64,000 bases of DNA from Thiocapsa sp. (GTDB taxonomy: Bacteria > Pseudomonadota > Gammaproteobacteria > Chromatiales > Chromatiaceae): the NCBI RefSeq assembly GCF_018399035.1, contig NZ_CP073760.1, forward strand, positions 1,054,001 to 1,118,000. Reading direction: 5' to 3'. The notes beneath the pieces are model-generated. The model was not told the origin of the DNA. It did not search any database and saw only the letters and a program-made list of their open reading frames with translations. The position numbers and the translations under genes are program-made. Below, piece by piece: positions 1-8,584 of this stretch; positions within the stretch are counted from its first letter, which is position 1; every line of letters starts with the position of its first letter.

Positions 1-2
1 AT

Positions 3-371
3 ATTAAGAAAGCCAACGACTATTTTCGTGAGTCTTTTAGGTTATCGCCTAATCTAGATGTGCTTTTCTACGGCCTATCGTTGATGGCGAATGCTGGTGA
101 GTATGACCAGGTGTATGCTTTTCTGGCGGAAGCACGTGAATTGAGTCCGAGATCAAGACTGGAGCGTTCGCTTTGGCTGAAGCGCCTTGATGATTTCCTA
201 GAGATCATGCGTGAATCACAAAGGATCGACTCAGGAAGACTCTTGTCTGTCCTTGTCTGTCAAGATGTTCCGGGGTCTTCTTTTTTATCATTCTTGGAGG
301 GCCGTTTTCGGGGTCAGGACCAACCTACGCCGTCCGCGTCTGCGATTCTCGATTCGGCGGCTGTGCTGTGA
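3..371 (+). CDS. TPR-containing protein, C-terminal part (start outside window)
   Basis: The frame is already open at base 3 and runs to a TGA at 369-371. The visible part reads as helical repeats (for example YFRESFRLSPN and FLAEARELSPRSR) typical of a tetratricopeptide tail, as at the end of PglL/Wzy-type O-antigen ligases or glycan-assembly proteins. The polysaccharide genes that follow fit such a role, but the catalytic part is not visible. The last 20 or so codons, from about base 312, are not TPR-like. They coincide with DNA matching the downstream end of the RAYT gene at 22.2 kb, so the natural C-terminus seems to have been replaced by insertion debris. Exact function is unknown. Confidence 0.55.
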   Translation: MKKANDYFRESFRLSPNLDVLFYGLSLMANAGEYDQVYAFLAEARELSPRSRLERSLWLKRLDDFLEIMRESQRIDSGRLLSVLVCQDVPGSSFLSFLEGRFRGQDQPTPSASAILDSAAVL

Positions 372-612
372 GGATCGCCTCCCCTCTTGATCGGTGAACC
401 GCTGTCATCGGGTCGTTGCCCACGTTGCAAAGCCTCGCGGATCAGTGTCCATTGCTCCCGTTATCGGATCGCGCCTGCATAAGTTCGATTTCCCGTGATA
501 AGGCGCCGCTCACTCCCGCGTCGTGGAATCCAGGGCTCCGCACCAGGGATCGGTATCGAGCCAGCCGAGGATTTCGTCTGCGCTCGGTACCGCGCTGCGG
601 CCTATATCATGT
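300..612 (-). pseudogene. RAYT (REP-associated tyrosine transposase) relic, 3' end
   Basis: Bases about 310-600 align by eye with 22240-22500, the 3' end and downstream flank of the full-length RAYT on the minus strand. Shared stretches include GATTCTCGATTCG and the region encoding the C-terminal ADQxE-type helix. The frame is broken by several indels and no start is present. It is a decayed insertion between the TPR gene and the glycosyltransferase at 621. Confidence 0.6.
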
Positions 613-620
613 GACAACGA

Positions 621-1583
621 ATGAACCCTTGGCCTATGCTGCACCAAGACGACACCAGGTCAAGAACGCAAGACATCGGCGAGGCGATCTTGAGCAACTC
701 TCTCCCCCCGGAATACCAACAAGCGGGTACGCCACTCCTGTCGGTGATCCTGCCGGCCAAGAACGAGGCCGAATCCCTCAAGGGCCTACTGACTCGACTG
801 CGCGCGACGCTTCCTCACGCCGAGCTGATCCTGCTCGACGACGGCTCGACCGACCAAACGGCCGAGGTCGCCCTCGCCCACGGCGCCCACGTCATCTCGC
901 ACCCCTACAGCCTGGGCAACGGCGCTGCCGTCAAGTCCGGTGCGCGCGCCGCGGCCGGCGAGATCCTGGTCTTCATGGACGCAGACGGCCAGCACGACCC
1001 GGCGGATATCCCCCAGTTACTCGCGAAACTCGACGAAGGCTACGACATGGTGGTTGGCGCGCGGGGGGTCGGCTCTCAAGCGAGCGTCGGCCGATCGCTC
1101 GCCAACAGCTTCTACAACTGGTTCGCAAGCCTGATCACGGGCCACAAGATCCACGACCTGACATCCGGGTTCCGCGTCGTCCGCGCAGAGCGGTTCAAGC
1201 GCTTTCTGTATCTGTTGCCGAACGGATTCTCTTACCCCACCACCATCACGATGGCGTTCTTCCGGTCCGGTTATCCGGTCGGCTATGTCCCGATTCATGC
1301 CGCCAAGCGCCAAGGCACCAGCCACCTGCGCCCATTTCGGGACGGCGTGCGCTTCCTGCTGATCATGTTCAAGGTCGCGACGCTCTACTCACCGCTGAAG
1401 CTCTTTTTCCCGGTCAGCGCAGCCTTCTTCGCGACCGGGATCGGCTATTATCTCTATACCTTTCTGACCCTTGGTCGATTCACCAACATGAGCGCCTTAC
1501 TGCTCACCGCGGCGATCATCGTCTTTATGATGGGGCTGATTTCAGAACAGATCACGGCGTTGAACTATCGCGAGGGGGATTGA
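621..1583 (+). CDS. Glycosyltransferase family 2, polyprenyl-phosphate sugar transferase-like
   Basis: 320 residues. A GT-A Rossmann-type domain starts near residue 38 (LSVILPAKNEAESL), with the nucleotide-binding DDGSTD near residue 73 and the metal/nucleotide DADGQHDP near residue 117. Two hydrophobic segments follow at about 255-280 and 287-308. This matches the DPM1/ArnC-like GT2 group, which transfers a sugar from a nucleotide donor to a polyprenyl phosphate or a glycan at the inner membrane. The ATG at 621 gives about 37 residues before the fold, so a start further in is possible. It is followed after 79 bases by a second glycosyltransferase on the same strand. The sugar specificity cannot be read from the sequence. 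Confidence 0.85.
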   Translation: MNPWPMLHQDDTRSRTQDIGEAILSNSLPPEYQQAGTPLLSVILPAKNEAESLKGLLTRLRATLPHAELILLDDGSTDQTAEVALAHGAHVISHPYSLGNGAAVKSGARAAAGEILVFMDADGQHDPADIPQLLAKLDEGYDMVVGARGVGSQASVGRSLANSFYNWFASLITGHKIHDLTSGFRVVRAERFKRFLYLLPNGFSYPTTITMAFFRSGYPVGYVPIHAAKRQGTSHLRPFRDGVRFLLIMFKVATLYSPLKLFFPVSAAFFATGIGYYLYTFLTLGRFTNMSALLLTAAIIVFMMGLISEQITALNYREGD

Positions 1584-1662
1584 GGATCGCGGTTCCCACG
1601 ATGTCCGATGCCCATGTGCCGACGACGCGAAGGCCGTCCAACGAGATGAATGACTGTCTGCG

Positions 1663-2874
1663 ATGCCAAGTCCTAAACCGCGTCTGCTGGTCCTGACCTC
1701 GACCTTCCCGCGCTGGCGGGATGATGTGGAGCCGCCGTTCGTCTTCGAGTTGAGTCGACGCCTCACCGACACCTTTGACATCACCGTGCTGACGCCGCGT
1801 GCTCCGGGCAGCCTGGAGCACGAGACCTTGGACGGGCTGCGCGTCATCCGCTTTCCTTACTTCATCCGGAGCCGAGAGAACCTCGCCAGCCATGGGGGCG
1901 GCATCCTCAACCGACTACGAGCCAACCCGCTGAACTATCTGCTGGTACCACCCTTCCTGATCGGCCAGTTATGGGCGCTGATCCGCGTTCTGCGCCATGA
2001 CGACTGGGATCTGATTCACGCCCACTGGCTGATTCCGCAGGGTCTTGTGGCGTTGCTGGCGCGCAGGTTGGCCAGGCGTCCGGTGCCGCTGGTCTGTACC
2101 TCGCACGGCGGCGATTTGTTCGCCCTGCGCGGCATAGCGTTTCGCGCACTGAAGCGTGCCGTACTGCGGGCGAGTCATCGGATCAGCGTGGTCAGCCAAG
2201 CGATGCGCGATGAGGTGCTCGCGCTCGGCATCGCTCCGGAGAAGGTCGCGGTCATCCCTATGGGCGTCGACCTGCGCGAACGCTTCACGCCCGACCCTCG
2301 CACCCCCCGCGAACAGAACCAGTTGCTGTTCGTCGGACGCCTGGTCGAAAAAAAGGGTGTGGGTTTGCTGCTGAAGGCGCTCCCACGGATCTTGCTGGCA
2401 TTTCCAGACACCCGACTCACCATTGTCGGGAGCGGCCCGCTGGAGACCGAGCTGCGAGAGCTTGCCGCGTCTCTGCGAATCAGCGACCACGTCGACTTTG
2501 AAGGAATGGTGCCGCAATCCGATTTGCCCGCCTTCTTGCGCAGCGCGACCCTCTTCGTCGCCCCATTCATGGTTGCAGACAGCGGCGATCAAGAGGGATT
2601 CGGGCTGGTTCTCGTCGAAGCGATGGGTTGCGGTTGCCCGGTGATCTGCGGCGACGTGCCCGCGGTTCGGGATATCGTTCTCGATGAAAACAACGGAGTT
2701 TTAATCAACCCGCGAAATCCCGTGGAGCTTGCCGACGCCATCGCCGACCTGCTCGCTGATCCGATCCGACGCGATCGCTACGCGGCAAACGCTCGCAGAA
2801 ACTGCGCCGAGGTGTTCGACTGGGGAACCATCGCTGCACGGTATGGCGAGTTACTGTCCTTGGCCGCAACATGA
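1663..2874 (+). CDS. Glycosyltransferase family 4 (GT-B fold)
   Basis: 403 residues. The N-terminal half opens with LLVLTSTFPRWRDD and contains LIHAHWLIPQG and the CTSHGGDLF segment. The C-terminal GT4 half shows LLFVGRLVEKKG near residue 223, then a GLVLVEAMGCGCPVI segment carrying the conserved glutamate of EX7E retaining transferases, and the typical tail ADAIADLLADP. It is a cytoplasmic or membrane-associated enzyme that adds one sugar to a lipid-linked glycan. It lies 79 bases after the GT2 gene on the same strand and probably shares its transcript. Donor and acceptor are unknown. Confidence 0.88.
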   Translation: MPSPKPRLLVLTSTFPRWRDDVEPPFVFELSRRLTDTFDITVLTPRAPGSLEHETLDGLRVIRFPYFIRSRENLASHGGGILNRLRANPLNYLLVPPFLIGQLWALIRVLRHDDWDLIHAHWLIPQGLVALLARRLARRPVPLVCTSHGGDLFALRGIAFRALKRAVLRASHRISVVSQAMRDEVLALGIAPEKVAVIPMGVDLRERFTPDPRTPREQNQLLFVGRLVEKKGVGLLLKALPRILLAFPDTRLTIVGSGPLETELRELAASLRISDHVDFEGMVPQSDLPAFLRSATLFVAPFMVADSGDQEGFGLVLVEAMGCGCPVICGDVPAVRDIVLDENNGVLINPRNPVELADAIADLLADPIRRDRYAANARRNCAEVFDWGTIAARYGELLSLAAT

Positions 2875-3379
2875 AGATCCTGCGCTCGCGTCGCGAGATC
2901 GATGCCACATCGACCGAGTCGGATAAGATGCGACCGACCACGAACTCCGACGACTCCCCAAGCGGCAGCTGAGCTTCACGACATCAAGACTGCGGTTTGG
3001 AGTACCGCCCCCGCGTATCTGGCGCTGGACGCATCTGCAGACTACAGACTACTATGAGGTTCAATTCGACTTTCCCTTGAAGACTGGACTTTGACCATTG
3101 TCCATGGTCGCCAAGCTCCTAACTTCCGGAAACCGGTAGTACTACGGACCGTAGCACTTCAATGTGAAGCCCAGGCATAAAGCTTAGGACGGAGTTTCGC
3201 TTCTTCGTGTTTTTCAAGAGTTCGGGACCAGGATATCATATTAATCAGCTAAATAAGAATACGCTTTTATTAAAGGTGCCCCCAAAAACATCATAGATAA
3301 AAGGGCGCTACCGGCTCGTGAGTCGTCACTAAATGGAGCAGCATCCATAGATTATCGATTCGCGCAAACCCTCGGGCCC
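2875..3379. other. Intergenic region between convergent genes, AT-richer than surroundings
   Basis: About 505 bases between two converging glycosyltransferase genes. No reading frame with protein-like character was found on either strand. Composition drops in GC after about 3050, in line with the AT-richer gene that follows. No clear RNA gene or strong T-tailed terminator was seen. Confidence 0.5.
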
Positions 3380-4513
3380 CTAGATTCGATAACCCTTGAG
3401 TTGACATGCAATCTCCTCAACTCTCGACCGCCAACTCTGCTGCTGAGCGGCCAACACGACCGATGCCTGCTTCTCCCGCACCAACTCTCGGTCTTCAGCA
3501 AGTGTTTTCAGCAACGCCACCAGCGCCGAAGCATTTTCGACCACCCAACCAAGATCCTGTTTAGCGACTAGCCGTGCCGCTTCTGTACCAGCTGTCGTCA
3601 CAATTGGCAAAGCGTAGCCTATTGCCTCAAAGAGCTTAACGGGGACCGCGAAGTCCAAGTATGCATCTGGGTTGCGCAGCAAGGCAAAGACATCAGCGCT
3701 TGAGTATAGATCAGCTAATGCGCCCCCGAAGACATGCACTACCTCAACGCGGCCGTCAACCAGATGCGCATAATGATCTTTCCATTTAACCCACTCACCC
3801 AGTCGACAACAAACGATAAGACTCACATTGGTGACTTGTGCAACGCACTCAAATAACGGGGTTAGATCGTAAGTCGGAGGTTGAACGCCACCAACATAAA
3901 GCAACTTTAAATTTTCGGATTGTTTACGCTGGGATACCTGCGTATGTTCTCGGGCAGGTGGAATACACCCTGGCGGCAAGGCGCTGAGTCGCGAGGCTGG
4001 CCAAGCTGTTGGCAAGTGTTCCGCCATGCCTCTTGAGGGTAGAAATAGATGAGTAACGACTTGGCGATACCACCACCAATCATACCAATAGAGCGGAACC
4101 GTCAACATTCTTCCCACCAATGGTAGCATGGTTCGGTAGGCTTTGAACCGCCAGAAGACATCACGATAAAATAGGCCTACGGGAATCTTGGCTGCGCGAA
4201 CCTTCCTAAGAAACCAAAAATCCGTGATCGGATAAGCAGGAAAGCGGTTCCGCTCAGTAAGTAGCGTTGGAATAGAGCGCGACTCTGAATACAAAAAATC
4301 AAAACGTCGGCCGTTTTCCAAATCAGTGATGATGCGGTTAATTGCGCGTCGACGCTCCGCGCCATAACCGACGACAGCCTCTACTTCAAAGCCTGTTTCA
4401 TAAAAAGCCTCCAATAGACGGTACGGACGGACCTGGCTACCGGAACGTCCATCAGCCATAACAGGCCCTGGATGATGAAAAATAACCGAAGCGCTCTGAG
4501 TTGTATCAGGCAT
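3380..4513 (-). CDS. Glycosyltransferase, GT4-like
   Basis: 377 residues. The N-terminal half carries VMADGRSGSQVRPYRLLEAF, a usual start of GT-B glycosyltransferases that act on surface glycans. The C-terminal half has LKLLYVGGVQPPTYDL, a YSSADVFALLRN segment and PVKLFEAIGYALPIVTT, which holds the acidic residue and Gly-rich turn of the GT4 nucleotide-sugar site. No signal peptide or membrane segment is evident. It is AT-richer than the genes to its right, suggesting separate acquisition. It is the last gene of the minus-strand run that starts near 13.3 kb. Substrates are unknown. Confidence 0.75.
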   Translation of the reverse strand: MPDTTQSASVIFHHPGPVMADGRSGSQVRPYRLLEAFYETGFEVEAVVGYGAERRRAINRIITDLENGRRFDFLYSESRSIPTLLTERNRFPAYPITDFWFLRKVRAAKIPVGLFYRDVFWRFKAYRTMLPLVGRMLTVPLYWYDWWWYRQVVTHLFLPSRGMAEHLPTAWPASRLSALPPGCIPPAREHTQVSQRKQSENLKLLYVGGVQPPTYDLTPLFECVAQVTNVSLIVCCRLGEWVKWKDHYAHLVDGRVEVVHVFGGALADLYSSADVFALLRNPDAYLDFAVPVKLFEAIGYALPIVTTAGTEAARLVAKQDLGWVVENASALVALLKTLAEDRELVREKQASVVLAAQQQSWRSRVEEIACQLKGYRI

Positions 4514-4599
4514 CTAATCAAGATGATCCAATGTCACATAAATGATTACGAGCGGCCCTCAAATAGTCGTACGAACACTGACCTCGTGGAGAGACACCG

Positions 4600-5721
4600 T
4601 TAGACTCCGCACAGTATCTCAGCAATCTTAGGACCAGCGTCCCCGCTACCAAAGAACAAAGCCATTCCGAGATCTGATGCATCCAGACCCCACACGATTG
4701 CCTCATAGATCGCCTGTGGTGTCGTGCCGGCCAGCACCGCCGCATGAGACTCAACCAGTTCCACCCACTCGGTCTCCTCCCGCAAGACCGCGCAGGGAAC
4801 CCGATGGAAGAACGCCTCTTTTTGCACCCCACCGGAATCGCTCGCAATGACCGCAGCGTGCTTCTCCAACATCACCATATCCAGGTATCCAAGCGGATCG
4901 CAAAGCAACAGAGTGTGGGCCACCTGCTGGAAAAGATCCGCGCGAAGCAATGCAGCTCGGGTACGCGGATGCAGCGGCAAGACTACCGGGCGCTCTCGGG
5001 CCGCCAGCATGAGCCCGCGCATGATTGCATCCAACCGTTCCGGATCGTCGGTGTTACCCGCGCGGTGGACGGTCGCCAGCACATAGCCGCCGTGAGTGAG
5101 ATGCAACCGGTCCAGGATCACACTACCCTGCTCCGCCTTCATGGCATAGTACCGCGAAGCATCGTACATCACATCGCCGACCGGACGTATCCTTTCGTCC
5201 GCGATGCCTTCGGCCCGCAGATTCAGCACGGCAGTCGCGGTCGGTGTGAATAGCAAATTAGCAGCATGATCGGTAAGGATCCGGTTAATTTCCTCCGGCA
5301 TATGCCGATTGAATGATCGCAAACCTGCCTCGACGTGCGCGATCGGGACATTGAGCTTGACCGCCGCCAGGGCGCCCGCGAGCGTGGAGTCGGTGTCGCC
5401 GTAAACCAATACCCAGTCCGGCCGCTCAGCGAGCAAGACCGTTTCGATGGCCTCGATCATCCGGCCCGTATTCTGACCATGGGTGCCCCCGCCGATACCA
5501 AGATGGTAGTCCGGACGCGGGATCTCCAGTTCATCAAAAAAGACCTCGCTCATGTTGGCATCGAAATGCTGTCCGGTATGGATGAGAACCTCGCACGCAT
5601 CCGCGCAATGCTCACGCAGAGCACGCGAGACTACGGCGGCTTTGATGAACTGTGGACGGGCGCCGATGACAACGACGATTTTCATAGGTAAGGTCTTCAT
5701 CGAGTATTTGATTGTGGCCAT
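4600..5721 (-). CDS. wecB: UDP-N-acetylglucosamine 2-epimerase, non-hydrolysing (WecB/WbpI type)
   Basis: Up to 373 residues. It contains VVIGARPQFIKAA, LIHTGQHFD, VYGDTDSTLAGALAA, HVEAGLRSFN and the late SDSGGVQKEAFF block, all hallmarks of the epimerase that interconverts UDP-GlcNAc and UDP-ManNAc types. The conserved start MKIVVVIGARP lies at residue 13, so translation may begin at 5685 rather than 5721. WbpD- and WbpB-like genes in the same run make a WbpI role (epimerising a 2,3-diacetamido-uronic acid sugar) as likely as plain WecB; sequence alone does not decide. It lies six bases after the deacetylase gene, as in an operon. Confidence 0.88.
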   Translation of the reverse strand: MATIKYSMKTLPMKIVVVIGARPQFIKAAVVSRALREHCADACEVLIHTGQHFDANMSEVFFDELEIPRPDYHLGIGGGTHGQNTGRMIEAIETVLLAERPDWVLVYGDTDSTLAGALAAVKLNVPIAHVEAGLRSFNRHMPEEINRILTDHAANLLFTPTATAVLNLRAEGIADERIRPVGDVMYDASRYYAMKAEQGSVILDRLHLTHGGYVLATVHRAGNTDDPERLDAIMRGLMLAARERPVVLPLHPRTRAALLRADLFQQVAHTLLLCDPLGYLDMVMLEKHAAVIASDSGGVQKEAFFHRVPCAVLREETEWVELVESHAAVLAGTTPQAIYEAIVWGLDASDLGMALFFGSGDAGPKIAEILCGV

Positions 5722-5727
5722 TGAAGC

Positions 5728-7119
5728 CTAAACGATAATGGCCTGGTACAACTCGCGTTCCTGCGGACTAGCAAGCTGAGTATTGTGCCAGAGCAGCGTG
5801 AAGTCACCATCAACAGTCTCGCAGGCACGCTTGAGTTTCATGAATGCCTCGTAAGCCGCTGCCGTCGTGCCAAGGCCCATGTAGCGCTCGGCCATCACAG
5901 TACATTCCATCGCGATCAGTGGGCGGATGCGCAGTTTGAGGGCTTGGCTTCGCACAGGGTCGAAGGCGGGATATTCGTGGCACGTCCCGCACCGAAAGCC
6001 GGGGCGGTCGGCGTAGCTCAGGGTGCTATCGTAGGTCATGCCCGCTTGTTCCAAACCGAGCAAGGTCGTCGGCATTTCCCAGCGCAAATAGTGCATGCGC
6101 CCACCCCATTCGGCTTGCTCGATCCCTTCCTCCGCGCAGACGCCCTTAAGCCGGGTGGCTTCGGCCTCGATGGTTAGCGGATTATGGTAACTATTGTAAC
6201 TGGGATGCAAACCGATCTCGTGACCACGCACATGGATGTGGCGCAACAGTTGACGGATGGCCGGATGCTCCAACCTATAGCCCACATCGAATCTAGCGTG
6301 AGTGCGTCTGGACATAAAATAAAACGCACTAGTCAGTCCATGGTGTTCGGACTGATCCATGAGCCAGTCGAAAGTGTTGTCGGGATCGCTCCCGCGAATG
6401 CGCTGCCCACTGGCGATCCAGCGCCAAGGTCGACGAACGGCATTAGCAAGATCGCGCCGTTTGAGAAGATCCGCGCCACTCCGAAGCAGCACCTGAAACG
6501 GGGACGCAAATACATCGCGGCTGGGACAGTCCACGTCATGACTCACCAGGGTACGCGGAGCACGAGGTTTACGCTTCAGGCTCGGCCAGAGCTGTTGCAT
6601 CGCCGCCCACAGGACTTCGACGTATTCATCGACGATCGGCCGACCGAGAAACCCCGCACGGTTTGCGAGTGAGGCCATCGCCGGAAAGCGATTATGGTTG
6701 TCGCGGTCGGGGAGGATAGCCTCTTCGTAGCGGGAAAGCATGAAGAACGCTGAGCCAAAAATGTCGATGGGGAGTTCGATCGTCTGACCGGACCGGCGAA
6801 GGATCGGGTGTGCCGCGCCGCAGATCACCGGGACGACCGGCTCGGTAAGACTAATATTCACTGCCAACTCGCGAGTACCCCAGGTCGCCAGGGGCAATCG
6901 CGGCAGTGTTGCCGCCGTGAGCCAGGCAGGGTCGGACTGGGAGAAAAATATATCGGGCAGGACAATCTCGCTGTCATCGCCCCGCAATCGGAGATGCGCA
7001 TCGCCATCGGTAGAAGCGGCCCGCTGCCACGATATGCCGAGGAAGTCCCCAAGGATGACGCCAAGGATATAGTCCCGCTCTGCGGGGTGGGTGCCTGGAG
7101 TCTCGACGATAAGCGTCAT
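5728..7119 (-). CDS. Polysaccharide deacetylase-like protein with N-terminal DUF7033-type domain
   Basis: 463 residues. The N-terminal 150 or so residues (IFGSAFFMLSRYEE, NRFPAMASLANRAGFLGRP) match the domain found before NodB-like deacetylases in glycan clusters. The second half has LVSHDVDCPS, the first metal-binding aspartate pair, and HEIGLHPSYNSYH, the His-rich metal motif of carbohydrate esterase family 4. It should remove an acetyl group from a cluster sugar. It overlaps the 66-codon ORF upstream by four bases (ATGA), which implies translational coupling. No signal peptide is seen, so action on a cytoplasmic or lipid-linked substrate is more likely than on exported polymer. Confidence 0.78.
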   Translation of the reverse strand: MTLIVETPGTHPAERDYILGVILGDFLGISWQRAASTDGDAHLRLRGDDSEIVLPDIFFSQSDPAWLTAATLPRLPLATWGTRELAVNISLTEPVVPVICGAAHPILRRSGQTIELPIDIFGSAFFMLSRYEEAILPDRDNHNRFPAMASLANRAGFLGRPIVDEYVEVLWAAMQQLWPSLKRKPRAPRTLVSHDVDCPSRDVFASPFQVLLRSGADLLKRRDLANAVRRPWRWIASGQRIRGSDPDNTFDWLMDQSEHHGLTSAFYFMSRRTHARFDVGYRLEHPAIRQLLRHIHVRGHEIGLHPSYNSYHNPLTIEAEATRLKGVCAEEGIEQAEWGGRMHYLRWEMPTTLLGLEQAGMTYDSTLSYADRPGFRCGTCHEYPAFDPVRSQALKLRIRPLIAMECTVMAERYMGLGTTAAAYEAFMKLKRACETVDGDFTLLWHNTQLASPQERELYQAIIV

Positions 7120-7316
7120 GTGTCGGCACCAATCCGAAAATCGGTTGTACGATCAAGCTGCGCCTGCGCGCGCGGTTGGATATCGTCTTGGGTCCAGTCG
7201 GCACAGGTCACAATAACGTCGATGTTATTGGGTGTGGGACCCCTATTGACAGGTCCACGGCAAAAGAGACTGTGAGGAAATCTAGTCCGTCCGAGGTCTT
7301 GATCGTAGATTTTCAC
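7116..7316 (-). CDS. Small coupled ORF of unknown function (66 aa)
   Basis: 66 residues with no family recognised. It overlaps the deacetylase start by four bases on one side and the stop of the GNAT-like gene by four bases on the other (ATGA at both ends). Such double coupling argues that it is translated. The sequence shows a conserved-looking FCRGPVNRGPTPNN and DVIVTCADW but no signal peptide or membrane helix. It could be a small accessory subunit or the N-terminal remnant of a larger enzyme. Confidence 0.5.
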   Translation of the reverse strand: MKIYDQDLGRTRFPHSLFCRGPVNRGPTPNNIDVIVTCADWTQDDIQPRAQAQLDRTTDFRIGADT

Positions 7317-8293
7317 CGCACTTTCTGCAAAAAACTACGAATGCATCGATGTACCCTCAACAGCCGCGACGGTGTTTTTGATACAGAAAAATAAGGGGTC
7401 TGAACCGCACCAAACGCCCGGAAGAATCGTTCCACTGGCTCGATCATAGAGCCTTCGAAATCGAAGCTCTTCGTGACCGTCGCCGCGAAACGGATAGCCT
7501 CCCACATGCAAAGGCTAGTGGCACCACTGTTCCGTAGGGCAGGATCACCACCACCCATGAGGTAGTAGGCGCTGTTCTGGTCCCAGATAAGGTAAACGCC
7601 CGCATGATAACGCCCTGCCTCATCTTCGGCGATAAATATGCGACGCGCGTTCCTCTCATGGCACGCCCGATCAAGTCGCCGCACAAGATCCTTCGAATAA
7701 GGCAACGATTTTCTCTGTCGCTGGAAGACTTGGAGATTCAGACTTAGAAAATCGTCGATATCAACCCCGGTCCTGATAGTCAGTCGAAATCGATCACGCG
7801 CTTTTCTAATATCTGTTCGGATATTTGCCTGAAGTCCGTTCCAAAGGAGGTGCTCATCTGAGATATCGAGAAGGCGGTAGGTATACCTGGTAGTCTGACT
7901 GAAACCTTGCCAATAAAATGGGAGCCAATTCGTCCGCGCGTGATGCCAGTTCTGGGAAAAATAATGGAAGTTCGGAAGGCCGGCGATCAATGCCTCGAGC
8001 AGATCCTTTTCTTGGCTGAGGCGTTTCGTATATTTCGCGTCGCTCTCCCGCAACCATGGCCCGAGAGTCTGCGTCAGCGGTGGATGGGCCAGCAAGATAA
8101 ATCCTTGATACTTAATAATAACGTAAGGCAAGGCCGCGTCAATCCTATCGCCTTGCTCTACGAGCGCTACGTTCCAATGGTCGGCACCCGCTACAGCATC
8201 CAACCACCAGTCCCGAGAGAAAATCGGGATGGATGGTTCAGTAAGACACAGTTGCCTATATTTGTCCTTCAAGATAATCTCGTTAAGACACAA
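7313..8293 (-). CDS. GNAT/FemAB-like acyltransferase (BioF2-like)
   Basis: 326 residues of the FemAB-related acyl-CoA N-acyltransferase superfamily. It shows an N-terminal FSRDWWLDAV, a basic central NIRTDIRKARDRF that resembles the acceptor-binding part, HAGVYLIWDQNSAYYLMGG, and a C-terminal FDFEGSMIEPVERFFRAFG block typical of glycan-cluster members. These proteins usually N-acylate an amino sugar; the acceptor here is unknown. No signal peptide is visible. Its stop overlaps the start of the 66-codon ORF. About 290 bases without a recognisable gene separate it from the sulfotransferase upstream. Confidence 0.72.
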   Translation of the reverse strand: MCLNEIILKDKYRQLCLTEPSIPIFSRDWWLDAVAGADHWNVALVEQGDRIDAALPYVIIKYQGFILLAHPPLTQTLGPWLRESDAKYTKRLSQEKDLLEALIAGLPNFHYFSQNWHHARTNWLPFYWQGFSQTTRYTYRLLDISDEHLLWNGLQANIRTDIRKARDRFRLTIRTGVDIDDFLSLNLQVFQRQRKSLPYSKDLVRRLDRACHERNARRIFIAEDEAGRYHAGVYLIWDQNSAYYLMGGGDPALRNSGATSLCMWEAIRFAATVTKSFDFEGSMIEPVERFFRAFGAVQTPYFSVSKTPSRLLRVHRCIRSFLQKVR

Positions 8294-8584
8294 TGTAATG
8301 TACGGAATCAGCGACCGTTTGTTTCAATATTCGCAGAATCTCGGCAGCCTTCAATCGCCGAAGTTCAGATATATCGGTACATCGATTAACAGAGTCGTCG
8401 CTTTCTGTGCATTCCGACAATAGTCCTGACCACCGTCTCCGATCAGCGCCGGCAATAGAAATTTTCAGACCCCCAAGCCTCGCTCCTGAAGCCACGTTGC
8501 AGACCCCCGCAACTTCGCGACGTCTTCGATGCGCGGCTTCTGCTATAACCACGTCGTGTCGTTATCCATAACGCATCGACGGAG

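Noticed and set aside
416-1696. 426-codon frame overlapping the GT2 gene
   Set aside because: Arg/Pro-rich out-of-frame translation of the glycosyltransferase, beginning in RAYT debris.
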